Position numbers and translations under genes: made by a program
The notes under the pieces: generated by a model
What the model saw: the letters and a program-made list of their open reading frames with translations, nothing else
Told to the model about the DNA's origin: nothing
Database searches by the model: none
NCBI RefSeq assembly: GCF_020360975.1
Contig: NW_025408677.1
Span: 2,666,001-2,730,000 of the forward strand
Direction of reading: 5' to 3'
DNA length: 64,000 nucleotides
DNA from: Hirsutella rhossiliensis
Lineage: Eukaryota; Ascomycota; Sordariomycetes; Hypocreales; Ophiocordycipitaceae
Part shown: piece by piece, positions 12,943 to 25,234 of the stretch
Position numbering within the stretch: the first letter of the stretch is position 1
Layout of the letters: the number at the start of each line of letters is the position of its first letter

Positions 12943-14405
12943 ATGGATTACGTGGCTCTCCCCAAAATCGAGGTAAATCTGGGCGTCTCCCGACAACCTG
13001 GGACTCTTCGCTGTGCCGTTGTTCCCTCCACCCCTCTGATCAGAAGTAGGCGAGCGAGCAACTAACGAAATCCAACGACAGTTGCACGCCCATCTCACGG
13101 GCAGCGTCTCGCGCGACACTCTGCACCAGATATGGCTGCGGAAGCACGCCGCCGGAGAGACGGACCTGGAAGACCCGCTCAAGGTCATGCCCGAGGGCAA
13201 GCATGATTACAATCTCGAGACGTGAGCAGCCCCCTCTCCCCCATGCCCCCTCTCACGCTCCACCGAGTTGGCGCAACCAGCCTCGAAGTCTGACGACCGG
13301 GGGAAGCCGGGGACGGGTGCGGCGGCGGGGCTAATCGGGCTTTATGGGGGTGGATGTCGTCTCTCCAGCTTTTTCCCGCTCTTTGGCAGCTACATCTACG
13401 CGCTGCTGACGGACGAGGCCTCGATCCGGCACGCCGCGACGTCGGTGCTCGAGCACTTCCTCGCCGACGGCGTCGTCTACCTCGAGCTGCGCACCACGCC
13501 CCGCGCGGCGGGCAGCCTGTCGGCCGAGGCCCACGTGCGCCTGCTGCTCGACGTCATTGCCGGCTTCGAGGCCGCCCACGGCGACGCCATGCACACGCGC
13601 CTCATCCTCTCCATCGACCGGCGCCACGCCCTCGACACGGCAGAGTCCATCGCCGCTCTCGCCGCCCGCCTGCGCGCCGAGGGCGGCGTCGGCGGCGGCC
13701 GCGTCGTGGGGCTGGATCTATGCGGCGACCCGACGGCCCGCCCGGCCGGTGCCGTCGGCCTCTTTACCCCCGTCTTCGAGCGTGCCTCGAGCCAGGGCCT
13801 CGGCGTCACGGTCCACTTTGCCGAGGCAGAGGCCAGTGCCTCGCCCGAGGAGCTGCGCATCTTGCTGGCGTGGAGGCCTGCCCGGCTGGGCCATGTCATC
13901 TGGGAGGACGACGAGTCGAGGAGGGAGATTGCCCGCCGCGGGCTGTGTCTCGAGCTGTGCCTGAGCTGCAACGTCAAGGCCGGCATGATCCGGGGGGGCT
14001 TTGAGAGCCACCACCTCAAGCACTGGATGGGCGTCGACGGACCCAAGATATCTCTGGGCGTGAGTTTCCAACCCCCCCCCGTTTCCCTCCTCGTCTCCCA
14101 GAATCGTGTCTCCTTGCACACCGCGGACGTCGAGTCTTTCATCAAGCTCGCTCGTCGAACCAGGTGCCCCTCCAAAGAAAGCAGAGGAGACAACGCCTCG
14201 CCCGCACGCACGCTTACCTGGCGGCAACACGCAGACCGACGACGTGGGCGTCTTTGGCAGCCCCCTGTCCAACGAGTACCGCCTCGTCGCCCAGCACTTC
14301 AACCTCGACCGGCCCCGCATCTGCGCCCTCGCCCGCCAGGGCATCGACGCCATCTTTGGCGGCGACAAGGAGAAGCAGCGGCTGCGGGACATCATGTGGA
14401 CGTAA
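12943..14405 (+). CDS. Adenosine deaminase-like protein (N6-methyl-AMP deaminase family)
   Basis: Metal-dependent amidohydrolase of the ADA/ADAL group; ADAL proteins deaminate N6-methyl-AMP to IMP, cleaning up modified nucleotides. Exons: 12943-12972, 13082-13221, 13369-14059, 14235-14405 (introns 108, 147, 175 nt); 343 aa. The metal-binding HxH appears at the start of exon 2 in LHAHLTGS. Later come the HFAEAEAS segment with the catalytic His/Glu, RLGHVIWEDDE, and SCNVKAG. The final Asp pair lies in TDDVGVFGSPLSNEY at the start of exon 4. All expected active-site motifs are present only after splicing: unspliced frames break them. Substrate preference for m6AMP over adenosine is inferred from the family, not shown. 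Confidence 0.85.
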
Positions 14406-14762
14406 GTCTTGCGTGGTCCGCGCCGAGCAAACGTCGCCCGTCAATAGGGAATCCGGAGATGTGTAGATAGCGATGAAAGGGGCATACATTCATGTACATA
14501 GGTAAGGTCTAGGTAAACGTGAATCGTGCAGGTTTTGCATCAATCTGAGCTGACGGCTGAATGCGGTCAGAGCATGAGAAGCCGAGGGGGCAAAACCAAT
14601 AGAAACAACACACTCGCGATCGAGAGGAGAGCTTTTTGTCCCATTCGAATCTGAAGGCGATGCAAAGCAATTGGTTCAGGAAGACCCTTCACGTCGACAA
14701 CCGGCCCCATATTAAAACGCCATATCCCCCCCCATGCCCATCAGTTACCGTGTCATCATAAT
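14406..14762. other. Convergent 3' intergenic region
   Basis: 357 bp between the stop codons of the converging ADAL-like gene and fzo1. I see nothing beyond AT-richer 3' UTR sequence. Confidence 0.6.
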
Positions 14763-17528
14763 TCAGTGCAAGCCTGGAGGAGGAGCGTCCAAGTCTACTC
14801 CCTCAACCTTAATCCTCTGCTCCTCGCTCCTACTCACGAGTTTGTGGAAGAATTCGGCTGCCATCTCGCTCTCGCCCTTGATCTTGGCCGTCTCATCTAG
14901 CCGGTTGCCCAAGTCTTTCACGCTCTGCTGCAGCCCGGAGCGCAGATTGTCGGCCGGAATGCGGAGAACCTTGCGCACCGACGAGGAGATTCGCGTTGAG
15001 TTGGAGTGGACGTAGTCAATCTCGGCGAGCTGCACTGATATTTTTGTGGCAAGCCGATGAGGCAGCGAGTTGGGAATCTGTTGGAGAACGTATGCGGATG
15101 CGGCCACGGCTACAATACGGTCAGTGTCAGGAAACAACGGGGCAGAGTGACCCGACATCTACTTACCAGCTACAATCATGCCGGGGATGATGAGTTGCCG
15201 CAGGTTCCCATTGCCCAAAAGACGTGTCGCAGTCAGGGCCTGGTCCATCCACGTGCTCATTCCCATCATGCGAGGCACGACCGCGCCGGCGACGGTGAGA
15301 GCCATGCCGGTTCCGGCAAACTTCTCTTGCCGTTGCAAAAGAGTCGACCAGTCGACAAAGTCGGATAGTTCGGTGGAAATATCGACTTGACGAGCGAGCG
15401 CATCGCGCTTACGGCGAAACATGACGCCGGAGCGGAACTGAAGATTCTGAAATTCGTCTCCGACGTGCAGGAGCCCGAGTTGTTTGACGACATTTACGCC
15501 CTGGACGGTCTTGCTGCGCGCATACTCTTCGCAGTCGCTGACGGCGTCGGCTATGTGAGAGAGCATGGCCTCCTTGAGATCGTCGGCATACTGGAACGCG
15601 CCGAGAAATCCGGGATACGAAACGTCGTAGTTGGTCTTGCCCGCGTATGTTATGGCAGCGTGGAGCTCGGCACGGGTATGGTCATACACGTCTTGGCACG
15701 TGTCCTCGATGTTCTGGTCCACTTGGTCCCCGACTTCAGACTGCGCCTTTCTGCTCGTTTCCAGCTGGGGCTCAAGCGCCTTGAGTTCCTCAGTAACCCG
15801 GTCCAGCTCTGACTGCGCCATGCCCTGGTTGACTGTGGCCAGCATGTTGACGTCGTTGAGAATGTTCAGCAGATAGGTCCTCGCGGGGGCAAGTTTGGAC
15901 CGCGCGCGCTTCTCCAGGACGAACCGCCGCAGAGATTGCTCCAAGGCCTCAAAGTCGCGAACCTTGTCCATGTCCGTACCCTTGCCTTTGCCATTCGTGC
16001 CGTCAGTGTCATCGCCGGGGTCATCTCCGCCACCTCCGCCGCTGGAACTTCCGCTGCCGCTGCCTCCCGGACCACCGGGGGGGGATGGACCTGCGGGGAT
16101 CGCGTTGCTCGACACGAAGTGAACAAGCTCCGACGACTCTTTGTGCGTTTGCGGGCTCAGGTCCGAGACCTGGTCCAATATCAACTTCTGGCACCGCTCT
16201 TTGGCTCTGATTGTGTCGTAGCCATTGACAACCATGAAGAGGTATGCCTTCTCTGCGGCGGCTGCCCAGATGAACTCCTTGGCCGACTGCGTGAAGTGGT
16301 TGGCCGCAGACACGACGAAAACCACGACGTCAATCTCTTCTTGTCTGGCAAAGATGGCCGTCGTCTTTGTCGTGTCTGAGTTGAGGCCAGGTGCGTCGAT
16401 GAGCGCAATGTCCACGACGCCGTTGTTGAGCAACGACTGATCAATCGTTCTGATATCTTTGACGTAGACTTTGCACTGCGTATAGGTTTCGTTGTCAACC
16501 ACAATCTTTTCTAGGTCCTTCAAAGGGAACACATCAAAGGTCGATTCGTCGTTGCGGTTATAGGTGGCATCTTTGTGCACGGCATGCACCTCCTCGATTC
16601 CGGCGTTGGCCCTGGAGTCCAGCACCTCGCAGAATATGGCGGTACACGGTTGCTGATCCTCGGGCAAGACCTTGCGCCGCAGAAGCGCATTGCAGAAAGT
16701 CGACTTTCCGGCGTTGAGGTCCCCCGTAATGAGGACCTTGCTCGAGGTGTCTTCGATGCGTTCTCGGAGAGAAAGCAGATGCTTGATGCTGGAGTTGATT
16801 TTCCCGTCCAGAAGTGACGCGATGGAACTCTTCTCCAACGAGTGCACTAGTTCGGCTTGGTGCAGGGACCCCAACTTCAGGTCAAGCTTCAATATTGAGA
16901 ATTCTTGGGCAATCTGGGCCGAGACGAGTCGGGGTTCGGAGACTCCTCGATTCTGGGCGGCTCGACTCGACTCGGCTGACGGATCTTCGACCGTGGTCAT
17001 TGCCCTCCGCAGGGTCGGCGGATTGTCGGCGGTGGGCGGCGTACTGGAAGTGTCCTCCATCATCGAGTGCCTGTGGGCGAAGCCGGGGCGCGACACGGGT
17101 CGTTCGGAAGGGACCGCAGAGGCCAATCGCTGAACAGATGGATAGTGAGCCGGCCACGCCGTGTTCATCTCTTGAAAGGAACCGAGGATTTCCAAGACTT
17201 CATTAATCGATCGACCCAACCTGCCGCGCTGCGCGTTGTACCACATCTGGTGCAGCACGCCGGATTGCGGCCGATCATGATGCAGAGATCCGTCCCAAGC
17301 GGGTTCGGACTTGGCGCCCTGATAGTCTTCGCCGGAGATGCTGTCTCCATAGCCGGAGTCGACGTCCATCATATTCCGTAGGTGTGTTCCATGTTCCGAG
17401 ACGGAGCCAGTGCCGACGGTCATGTAACTTATGCGGTTGGAAGTTGGAGCGGCATTGCTCGGCGCGTTGGGATCGGGCTCGCGGCGGGCAGGGGCCTTGC
17501 CCTTGTCATTAAAATAGTCCTGGCTCAT
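14763..17528 (-). CDS. fzo1: Mitofusin, outer-membrane dynamin-like GTPase Fzo1
   Basis: Drives fusion of outer mitochondrial membranes. Exons: 17528-15167 and 15109-14763 with a 57-nt GTAAGT...TAG intron; 902 aa, the usual fungal size. The first ATG in frame is at 17528 (MSQDYFNDKGKAPARRE). The P-loop GDLNAGKST lies near residue 266 and G3 is DAPGLNSD; the G4-like stretch is VVNGYDT. Two adjacent hydrophobic segments (MALTVAGAVVP and LRQLIIPGMIVAAVAAS) near residues 735 and 780 form the membrane hairpin. The intron falls inside the second one. A coiled-coil heptad tail follows. A Gly/Ser/Asp linker (16020-16100) separates GTPase and helical parts and is probably lineage-specific. Divergently arranged with vps2. 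Confidence 0.94.
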
Positions 17529-18082
17529 GTCGACTGATGTCGCGCGGGGCGCATGGTTGAGAGAAGCCAAGGTCGGGAGGGCGGGCTGATGGGGGGGGAT
17601 GGCGGGCGCGAGAGAAACTTGAAAGATTCGATGGAGGAATGGGCGACGCTGGACGCGAAGGAAGAAGGGGCGATTGCATGCTGCAGATTATTGTATTATG
17701 CGGCCGGCTCGCCGCCCTGATTGGCCAGAAAAGCGGCGGAAGTTTGGAGAATACTGTCAGTCCTGTTTACTTGTACTTGCGATAGTATCCGAGGTATCTT
17801 AACCGCAATCTCTTGCCCCGCTCATGCACCTGGATCACCAGATCCTATCTAAAATACATGGGTATCTCCTTGTGTCCTCTCCGCCACGTTTCGCCCGCCT
17901 CGAGAGTACGTACTTCATGTCACTACCTTACCTGGTAGGTAACCTGAGCTTCCGCTCGTGACGTCGGACGACGACAGACAACTTTGTTCACTCTCACATC
18001 ATCTCTTCCATTTGCCGCGCGACTGTTCCTGGCCCCGGTCCGTAAGCTGGTACGGAGAAGTGGAAGACTTCAGACCAGCACG
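17529..18082. promoter_or_regulatory. Shared divergent promoter region of fzo1 and vps2
   Basis: 554 bp between the two start codons, so both promoters must lie here or overlap. It contains an inverted CCAAT (TGATTGGCC near 17720) and several TACC/GGTA patches near 17930. No TATA box is convincing in either direction. Confidence 0.5.
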
Positions 18083-18954
18083 ATGAATGCGAGTGCCTCC
18101 CTCAAGTCTCTGCTCTGCTGCCGCCGCTGACTGGGGTCAACCAGATTCTAGAATGGGCGTTTGGAAAGCGCATGACGCCTGCGGAGCGTCTGCGCAAGAA
18201 CCAGCGCATGCTCGACAAGGCGATACGAGAACTCGACCAGACCCGCGTCAAGCTGGAGAAGCAGGAGAAGACCCTGATACAACAGATCAAGACAAGCGCC
18301 AAGAACGGTCAGATGGGCGCGTGCAAGATTCAGGCCAAGGACTTGGTTCGTACCCGGCGGTATATCGAGAAATTCTTTGCCATGCGAAGCCAGCTTCAAA
18401 AGATTTCACTGCGGCTCCAGGTATGATGATTGCGTCGAGACATGCGACTCGCAGCCAGTCGCTTGGCGCTGACGGCAGTAACCACCCAGACCTATCGTAC
18501 CAACGAGCAGATGATGCAAGCCATGAAGGGAGCCACCATGGCTCTTGGTAGCATGAACAAGTCGATGAATCTTCCTCAACTCCAGCGGATTGCCATGGAG
18601 TTTGAGCGCGAGAACGACATCATGGAACAGAGGCAGGAGATGATGGATGACGCCGTCGACGATGCCATGGACGTTGGCGTCGAGGAGGAGGGAGACGAAG
18701 TTGTCGATCAAGTCTTGGAAGAGATTGGGATCGACTTTAACCAAGCTGTGAGCTTGCTCCCTGGCCCTGACTCTGCGAAGACGGAATACTTATGACATGT
18801 TTTCTCACAGCTCGGCGAGACACCGACAGCCCTGGGAACCTCTGCTGTGTCCGAGGGTAAAGTTGCACAAGCGGTTGGTAGCAACACCGGCGGCGGCGGC
18901 GGCGATCCGGTTGACGATGATCTCCAAGCCCGACTTGACAGCCTGCGGAAATGA
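18083..18954 (+). CDS. vps2: ESCRT-III subunit Vps2/CHMP2 (Did4)
   Basis: Core ESCRT-III filament subunit for endosomal multivesicular body sorting and membrane scission. Exons: 18083-18088, 18145-18420, 18490-18747, 18811-18954; 227 aa. The mature N-terminus reads MNILEWAFGKRMTPAERLRK, the conserved CHMP2 start, but only if a 56-nt intron with a GC donor (AAT|GCGAGT) is removed after the second codon. The basic helical core, SMNKSMNLPQLQRIAMEFE and the acidic C-terminal half follow. The end, DDDLQARLDSLRK, is a textbook MIM1 motif that binds the MIT domain of Vps4. If the GC-AG intron is not used, translation could begin at the ATG at 18172 and lose the membrane-inserting N-terminal helix. 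Confidence 0.92.
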
Positions 18955-21074
18955 TGTGCAAACGGCCATCGGATCGAGAACATATACGAGAGGGACACCG
19001 CCTGCCCCACACCCTAGTGGTGATATATGGTTGTGTAGCGCCACCACTACTGCTATGCTTGGTGCGATTGTGAGGAAGTTGCAGATGCATTTATGATAGA
19101 GTCTACGGGCGATCCAAGGTACGAGGCGAGCACTTCAGCTCACATTGCCCCCGAGGTCAGGCTCGCTAGAGAGGAAGTCTTGGAGTGCTAGGCGTTTGCT
19201 GGATTTGACGGTATTGACGATGGCGGTGGAATGTTTGGTGCGTGGCATGGTGGTTTGCCTAGATCAAACGTGGGATAGTTCTACAACTGGTCCATGAGTG
19301 CCGCGGAGAGTTGATCCCAGCATGCATGACTGCCCGAAGGCGGAGAAAAGGATCAAGAAAGAGGAATAAGCAATCAACAGCCGCACAAAGGAGGCTCTTG
19401 CGAAAACACGCAACATTGCCGGTGAACTATTTGCCAACCTGGCTCGATGCGGCTCCAGTCTTCGCCCGCGGGATAGTCCAGCCTCTGGTGCTCAGTGGAC
19501 TTGAGCCCACACATGCTTCAATGACGGAGGACTGAGATGGGACTGCAGCTGCGCCGTGGGAGATATCTGGGACTCTCCGACGGACACTCTTGGGTATGGC
19601 CTGTTACGCAGCAACAGGCCCACACGTCAGCTCCACCGCGTAATTACACAATGTCAGGCAGGCTCTCGGTACATCAGGCATGGATGTGCTACACATCTGG
19701 CATGTATGTTATAGGATAGGTAGTGGTATTGCCTGGCATCACTTGATTCGTTGGCTTTGGTGTGCGGTAGGTCGATGGGAAAAGGGAAAACGTACGAAAT
19801 AGTGATGGTGACGACCGCAACTCGGTGCATATCAAAGCCCCTCCCTAGTCATGGGGCGGCGACCAACCATTCCAGGTTCTACATCAACGCAGGTTGCACA
19901 GCTGTCTTGGATGACGAGGGTGATTCAGGGCAACCCCCGATGACGCTACAGGGCAGAACCCTTATGACCACCCATCTTGAGGACCTTGAGGCACACGGGC
20001 ACGCATGTAGGGCTGATATCGTCGGACGGAGAGTTGAGATGGTTCGGCCGAGTTGCGGGAACCCGGCGCCAGCGTGCTCGATTGAACCGGGCAGGACCTT
20101 CTGGGGCGTCTGCCCTGAGCTGGCCGTGGTCTGCCGCAGCATATGCGCCCGCCTCAGGTTCTGCAGGTGGCTTTTAGGCACCCAGGCCCTGTACCTGCCT
20201 GATTCGGGCAGGAACTGCTCGCGGAGTTGCCTCGGTGCCCTGCCCTGCCACTGCCTGGCCACTTGAGCCTCCAGTTGGCGCTCCCCTTCGAAGTACGGGG
20301 AACAAAAAGAAAGTGTTTCCCAGGCCACCGCTCATGTACAGGTACACACGTGTGCGCCTGCTCCATCTCGCGGTGGGACAGACACTGCCCTTCTCTTTCG
20401 TCTCTTTCGGGCCCTTTTACCAGACAAAGGGAACATCTACGGAGTACAGACAGTCTCGGTACAAAGAAGGACCACATGACGAGTACGTCTCGGGTACGGT
20501 GACAAGCAGGCCCCCAAGAAAGACTCCCGCGTCGGAGGTTGGAAGGTGGATATCGACGGCGCAGTACTGTACTTTGCCCGACAGCCACATACATACACTT
20601 ATTACCTACCAACCTACCTGCTAACTTACCTGCTACCTACCTAGAGCCGGCGGCCCCCCCCCACCACCATCATTCGCATCTCCAACATCCGTCATCACCA
20701 CTGTCGCCCAGGGGAAAAACGACGCTTACCAACTCAAAGCGACTCGCTTGGCCCATCGGCTACACCTTTCCAAGCGCTTGAATCGCACTTCGACACAGGC
20801 TCGCCGCGACTTCGCCAAGGTACGTTGCATGGTGTATGGCCCACTTGTGTCCCCGTTCGCTCGTCATGACGCCCTTCGCGGCTGGATGCACGACGCCGTG
20901 GCACTGCCATTTGACCTTCGTGGCTCCCAGGCCAGCGAACAAGAGGCGCCACGTTTCTCGAGGCGATGATTCATGGCAGAGGCTCGTCACGCACAAGCTG
21001 GCAGCAACTCTTGGCCGGCCGGCCCGCCTCCCCCCCCTTCTCCCTCCGTCAGAATAATCGCCCATTGAGTGACG
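18955..21074. other. Intergenic region upstream of the PP2C gene
   Basis: About 2.1 kb with no supported gene. It contains the vps2 3' UTR, one TACGGAGTA copy (about 20438), a TACCTACC-rich patch (20600-20645) and the pyrimidine-rich leader of the PP2C gene. Small frames such as 19751-20266 lack any recognisable feature. Confidence 0.45.
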
Positions 21075-23300
21075 ATGGCTCCCTTTCCGCCTCGGCCGCA
21101 GTGCCTCATGACTGACACATTCGACATGGCAGAACCCCCGACCAAACGACCCGAACCGGGGGTGTCCCCTCGCTTGCCTGCATTATACTCGCACGAGGAC
21201 GCTCAGGCTCCGTGTTCCCGACCAACATCCCCCCCTCCCGCATATTACGCCGTCGTCTCGCCTCCTCAAAGCACGACTCTTTCCAACTACCCATACCGCA
21301 CGTCGCGCGTCTTTCGAGCCACCCTGACCGCCCTCAAGTCAGCAGTGTTCTGTTCTTTGTCCGCCTATACCACCACCCATACATCGTACCCCACAGACCG
21401 CAAACTGGCAGGCAACAAGCGCCGCAGTCTCTCCTCACAAGGGGGAAGCCTGCTAAATAGGATGTTTGGTGGCAGTTCCAACTCATCGGGATCCAAGATT
21501 GAGAGCGAGTCCAAGGCCGAGGGGAGGTCGCCCTCCCCAGAATCGAGCCCCAACGCCAACGCCGCGACGCCCATCAAGACCACGGATCAGGCAGCCAGCG
21601 GAGAGAAGCGCAGTGGAAATGGCAGCCCCCCGGGCCGAATTGATAATGGCGCCTCCACTGACAAGAAGCGAAGGAGCAGCGGCGTCGGAAGCAAAGCAAG
21701 CAGCCTGCTGGCCTCGGCCAGGAACTCCCTCAACTTCTCGCAGAGCGGCCGCGGCAATTCGGAGTTGAGTACGCAAACGCCTCTCCAGAAACTGGGCAAG
21801 CAGGATCCTGCCCTCGCTGTTCCCCAAGGCCAGCACAACAACTCCGCTGGCGAGTCTGCTCCGGGTCCCAAGTCTACGTTCTGCGTCGGCGTGTGGGAGG
21901 ATAGAAATAAGAAATGCCGACGGACCATGGAGGACACGCATGCCTTCCTGTACAATTTCCTCGACACCGCCGCGTCCGCCGCGGACGCTGCCGAGGCCGA
22001 GAAATCCGGGCGAGACGCGGCAGAGGCATCTGGCCAGGAAATGATTCAGTCGGATAACGGCTATTTTGCCATTTTTGATGGTCATGCGGGCACTTTTGCT
22101 GCGGACTGGTGTGGGAAGAAGCTGCACATTATCCTCGAAGATGTTATACGAAAGAATCCCGACGCCGCAGTTCCGGAGCTTTTGGACCAGACCTTTACCA
22201 CTGTCGACGCCCAGCTCGAGAAGCTGCCTCTGAAGAACAGTGGCTGCACGGCGGCCATTGCTGTTCTGCGTTGGGAGGACCGTGTGCCCAGCGATCGATC
22301 CATCACCGGTTCTGTGCCCATCGCTCCCGCTGCCGCGGCCGCGGCCAAGGCGGCATCAAAGTCCTCTCCCGGATCCCCGCCCAGAAAGGACCAGGAGTCC
22401 TCCGCGACTGTTTCCGACAACACCAATGCGTCATTTCCTGACACACCGCATGCAAGGTTAAAGGGGTCTGCCGGTCGGCAACGCGTCCTCTACACGGCCA
22501 ATGTTGGGGATGCACGCATCATTCTTTGTCGTGGAGGCAAAGCACTACGGTTGTCGTACGACCACAAAGGCAGTGACGAGAACGAAGGCAAGCGCATTGC
22601 CAACGCGGGCGGTCTGATTTTGAACAACCGCGTGAACGGCGTGCTGGCGGTTACAAGAGCCCTCGGGGACGCGTACATGAAGGATCTCGTCACGGGCCAT
22701 CCCTACACGACAGAAACCGTCATCCAAGCCGACCTCGACGAGTTCATCATCATTGCATGCGATGGGGTAAGTCCAGCCTTTGACGTATATTGCCTCTCCG
22801 TGATGCTGACTTTGTCACAGCTATGGGATGTATGCAGCGACCAAGAGGCGGTAGATTTGGTCCGGAATATCCAGGAACCCACTGCGGCGTCGAAATTGCT
22901 CGTCGACCACGCACTTAGCCGCTTCAGTACCGACAACCTTTCTTGTATGATTGTCCGTTTTGACATGGAGGCCGCTTTGCAGAGCCAGAAGAAGAGACAC
23001 GGCAGTGCCGAGTCGGGCGGCTCAGCGGCCAAGGTCAGCGAGGTGGAAAAGATTGTCATGGATACCAAACAAAAAATTGCGGATGGCAGCTCCGTGGCTG
23101 TGGGTGTCTCGGCCAGCAACAGCGGCCGCGGCTACGAACCCATCGCTACTGATGGGGGCGATTTTGTGCCGACTGCACTCGATGGTACGGTCGAGGAGGA
23201 GCCCGTCGTCATTGGAGGGGGCGATGGCCCGGAGGTGACGACTGGGAAGGGTGCCAAGAAGACCGATCCCGAGCAAGGGACGGATTCTAGCAAGTCGTGA
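21075..23300 (+). CDS. PP2C-family serine/threonine phosphatase
   Basis: Mn2+/Mg2+-dependent phosphatase of the PPM family, likely related to yeast Ptc1-type enzymes that damp MAP-kinase pathways (role inferred). Exons 21075-22766 and 22821-23300; 723 aa. Metal-binding motifs are in order: RRTMED near residue 283, FDGHAG near 334, VGDAR, and ACDG joined by splicing to [10 protein letters not shown] near 562. The 54-nt intron (GTAAGT...TCACAG) is a multiple of three without a stop, so the genomic frame runs straight through it. The N-terminal ~270 residues are Ser/Pro-rich and disordered. The start is uncertain: an in-frame ATG at 21462 (MFGGSSNSS) resembles a start too. A low-complexity Ala/Ser insert of ~60 residues interrupts the catalytic domain after RWEDRVP. 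Confidence 0.9.
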   Translation: MAPFPPRPQCLMTDTFDMAEPPTKRPEPGVSPRLPALYSHEDAQAPCSRPTSPPPAYYAVVSPPQSTTLSNYPYRTSRVFRATLTALKSAVFCSLSAYTTTHTSYPTDRKLAGNKRRSLSSQGGSLLNRMFGGSSNSSGSKIESESKAEGRSPSPESSPNANAATPIKTTDQAASGEKRSGNGSPPGRIDNGASTDKKRRSSGVGSKASSLLASARNSLNFSQSGRGNSELSTQTPLQKLGKQDPALAVPQGQHNNSAGESAPGPKSTFCVGVWEDRNKKCRRTMEDTHAFLYNFLDTAASAADAAEAEKSGRDAAEASGQEMIQSDNGYFAIFDGHAGTFAADWCGKKLHIILEDVIRKNPDAAVPELLDQTFTTVDAQLEKLPLKNSGCTAAIAVLRWEDRVPSDRSITGSVPIAPAAAAAAKAASKSSPGSPPRKDQESSATVSDNTNASFPDTPHARLKGSAGRQRVLYTANVGDARIILCRGGKALRLSYDHKGSDENEGKRIANAGGLILNNRVNGVLAVTRALGDAYMKDLVTGHPYTTETVIQADLDEFIIIACDGVSPAFDVYCLSVMLTLSQLWDVCSDQEAVDLVRNIQEPTAASKLLVDHALSRFSTDNLSCMIVRFDMEAALQSQKKRHGSAESGGSAAKVSEVEKIVMDTKQKIADGSSVAVGVSASNSGRGYEPIATDGGDFVPTALDGTVEEEPVVIGGGDGPEVTTGKGAKKTDPEQGTDSSKS

Positions 23301-25234
23301 TGCACGCGAGGAACTTGGCTCGACCGATATGCTAGCGAGCTACAGGCTCTCAAGCCCTACATGAATTCTTATTACCATTCCTCTAGTCGTTTGCCGCTGC
23401 GTCCTAGTCTTTTTTTTTGTCTTTCTGTTGTATGTTGCTCACGCGGCCAAGTCTTGATGGCGGCACTCGTTGTACCAGCGAATACCTTGTGCAGTTCATG
23501 TACGATAATGTCACTTTCTAGTATAAGCGTTGAAAGGTTGGCGGGTCGCGCATGGCGGCCGTGAACGTAGGCCGAGGACAGATCCGCCATTTTGCGAAGC
23601 ACCATTACTCCGTACGGAGTACACAGTGATGCTATCCCCTTGGCAGTGGAAGGGGAGCCCCCAGGTCACAGAGCCCACAGTACGTAACGTTCGTTATGCG
23701 TTGCTAAGCGGATCAAAGTTAAAGAGGCCGCAGGATTCTAGGAACTCACCACGAAACGATGAGTACCTATCGACAAGGCTAGCGAGAACTTGTTTTATAG
23801 TGAGCTTCACTGGTAAGTTCAGGTACCGCTTAAAGCACCGCATTCTCATTGGACAACCCTACAACCCTCCCGGTCAGCGACCTGGGGGCTCCCCCTCCAT
23901 TCCCAAAGGGTTTCGTAGAGCTCGCCTGTTGGTCTAGCCCGTTCGTGGCAGGCTTTGTTGGAGCGTGTCGAGTGGAACGAGTGACGCATTGCAATGGCAT
24001 TGTGAGAACTGTGGGGACGTCTTCGACGCTGTGGCAACGGCATTATGAGCCTGGTTGCAATTACGCGTCTTACTGTACCCGGGTACTCGTTTTCTGTTGA
24101 AATGACGATCCGCTCAAGCCGACAATTCTGCATCTCGGCCCAAAGGATTTGTAACCTCGTTCGATGGAGATTACCCAGCTGCCAAGACCCTCTTGCAAGC
24201 CATCACCTAGGAGGGCCTAGGCAGGTAGGGAGTGTCTATCCGCACTCCAGGTACGGATACAGTAACGCTGTAACGTGGCACGCCCCCACAGTTTGGGATA
24301 CGAAGTACTACCTACTACTGTACGGAGTACGGTAGGCACGGTTTGCGGCGTCCAACAGTGGCGGCGTCAGGCAATTATTACCTGTAGCCGCCCGTCTGCG
24401 AGACGAGTATCGAGTATCTGCATGAAATGCGTGATAATCAACGGCATGTTTGCTGCAGGGGCGCAGTTTGGCGGTGGCTGATTCCCTGGTTGGACAGATG
24501 GACAGGTTCAGTTCTCTACAAAGGACTCCGACGGCACAGCGGTCAGCAAGGGTCAAGTGCTGGGCCCAGCTGGGGTCGTTGGTGCACGGGCGCACAGGGC
24601 TCCCCTTTGGGTGCCAGTGGCCGCCTGTGTTGCTAGTATAGGTAGCTGCCAGCACTTAGCGGAAGCCCAGGGCCCGAAAAGGGAACGCTCATTTCCCCCC
24701 CTCGCCCCCCAGCGGCGGCCCCCTTTCCGATCTGCTGCACAGGACGGCATCCTTTTTTGCCCACCTCGCTCGTCCAACAGCCGTGTGCTACGCGTGCTTT
24801 CTGGGGATCTTCGCAAGTTACTCACTTTGTGCTGTACCTCCACTACGAAAATTTCTGTGTGTGTTTGTGCGCTTCCCGCCGTCGTTTCAAGGCGTTCCGA
24901 GGCAGCGCGATCGACCCTTCCAGCCGTCGTCGTTGCTTTTGCCTGGTGTCTCGGCCTAAAGCACTCGATGATCCGTTCCGGTGCGCGACCTCCTGGCTTT
25001 GAAGGCCCGCCTCGATCCTGACATTGACGACCAGGGCGTCTGGAAAGACCTTTTTTCTTTGCTCCTCCCATGTCCTCCCCTCCGCCGCCGCGTCGTCGAG
25101 CCCAACACCCTGAGATATCCATCTGCAACTGCCCTTGAGTCCGCTCACCGAGCGCCCCGCCCCCCGGGAAAGGCGCTTTGCTGGAAATTGTCCGCACCAT
25201 CAAGTCGACTCGGGAGTGGGGTATAGACGGAGAG
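23301..25234. other. Intergenic region between PP2C and ADF-H genes
   Basis: About 1.9 kb without a supported gene. It has a perfect 16-bp palindrome made of two head-to-head TACTCCGT/ACGGAGTA halves (23606-23621), another TACGGAGTA copy at 24321, and the leader of the downstream gene after about 24.6 kb. Confidence 0.5.
23606..23621. repeat. Palindromic TACTCCGTACGGAGTA
   Basis: Perfect 16-bp inverted repeat formed by the dispersed TACGGAGTA motif and its complement. All nine occurrences of the core motif in this window are outside coding exons. Confidence 0.7.

Noticed and set aside
15110..15166. Frame 14763-15158 as a separate gene
   Set aside because: It is the last exon of fzo1; splicing of the 57-nt intron completes the second membrane segment.
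17528..17570. Extension of Fzo1 upstream to 17570
   Set aside because: The codon at 17570 is TTG; the first ATG in frame is at 17528.
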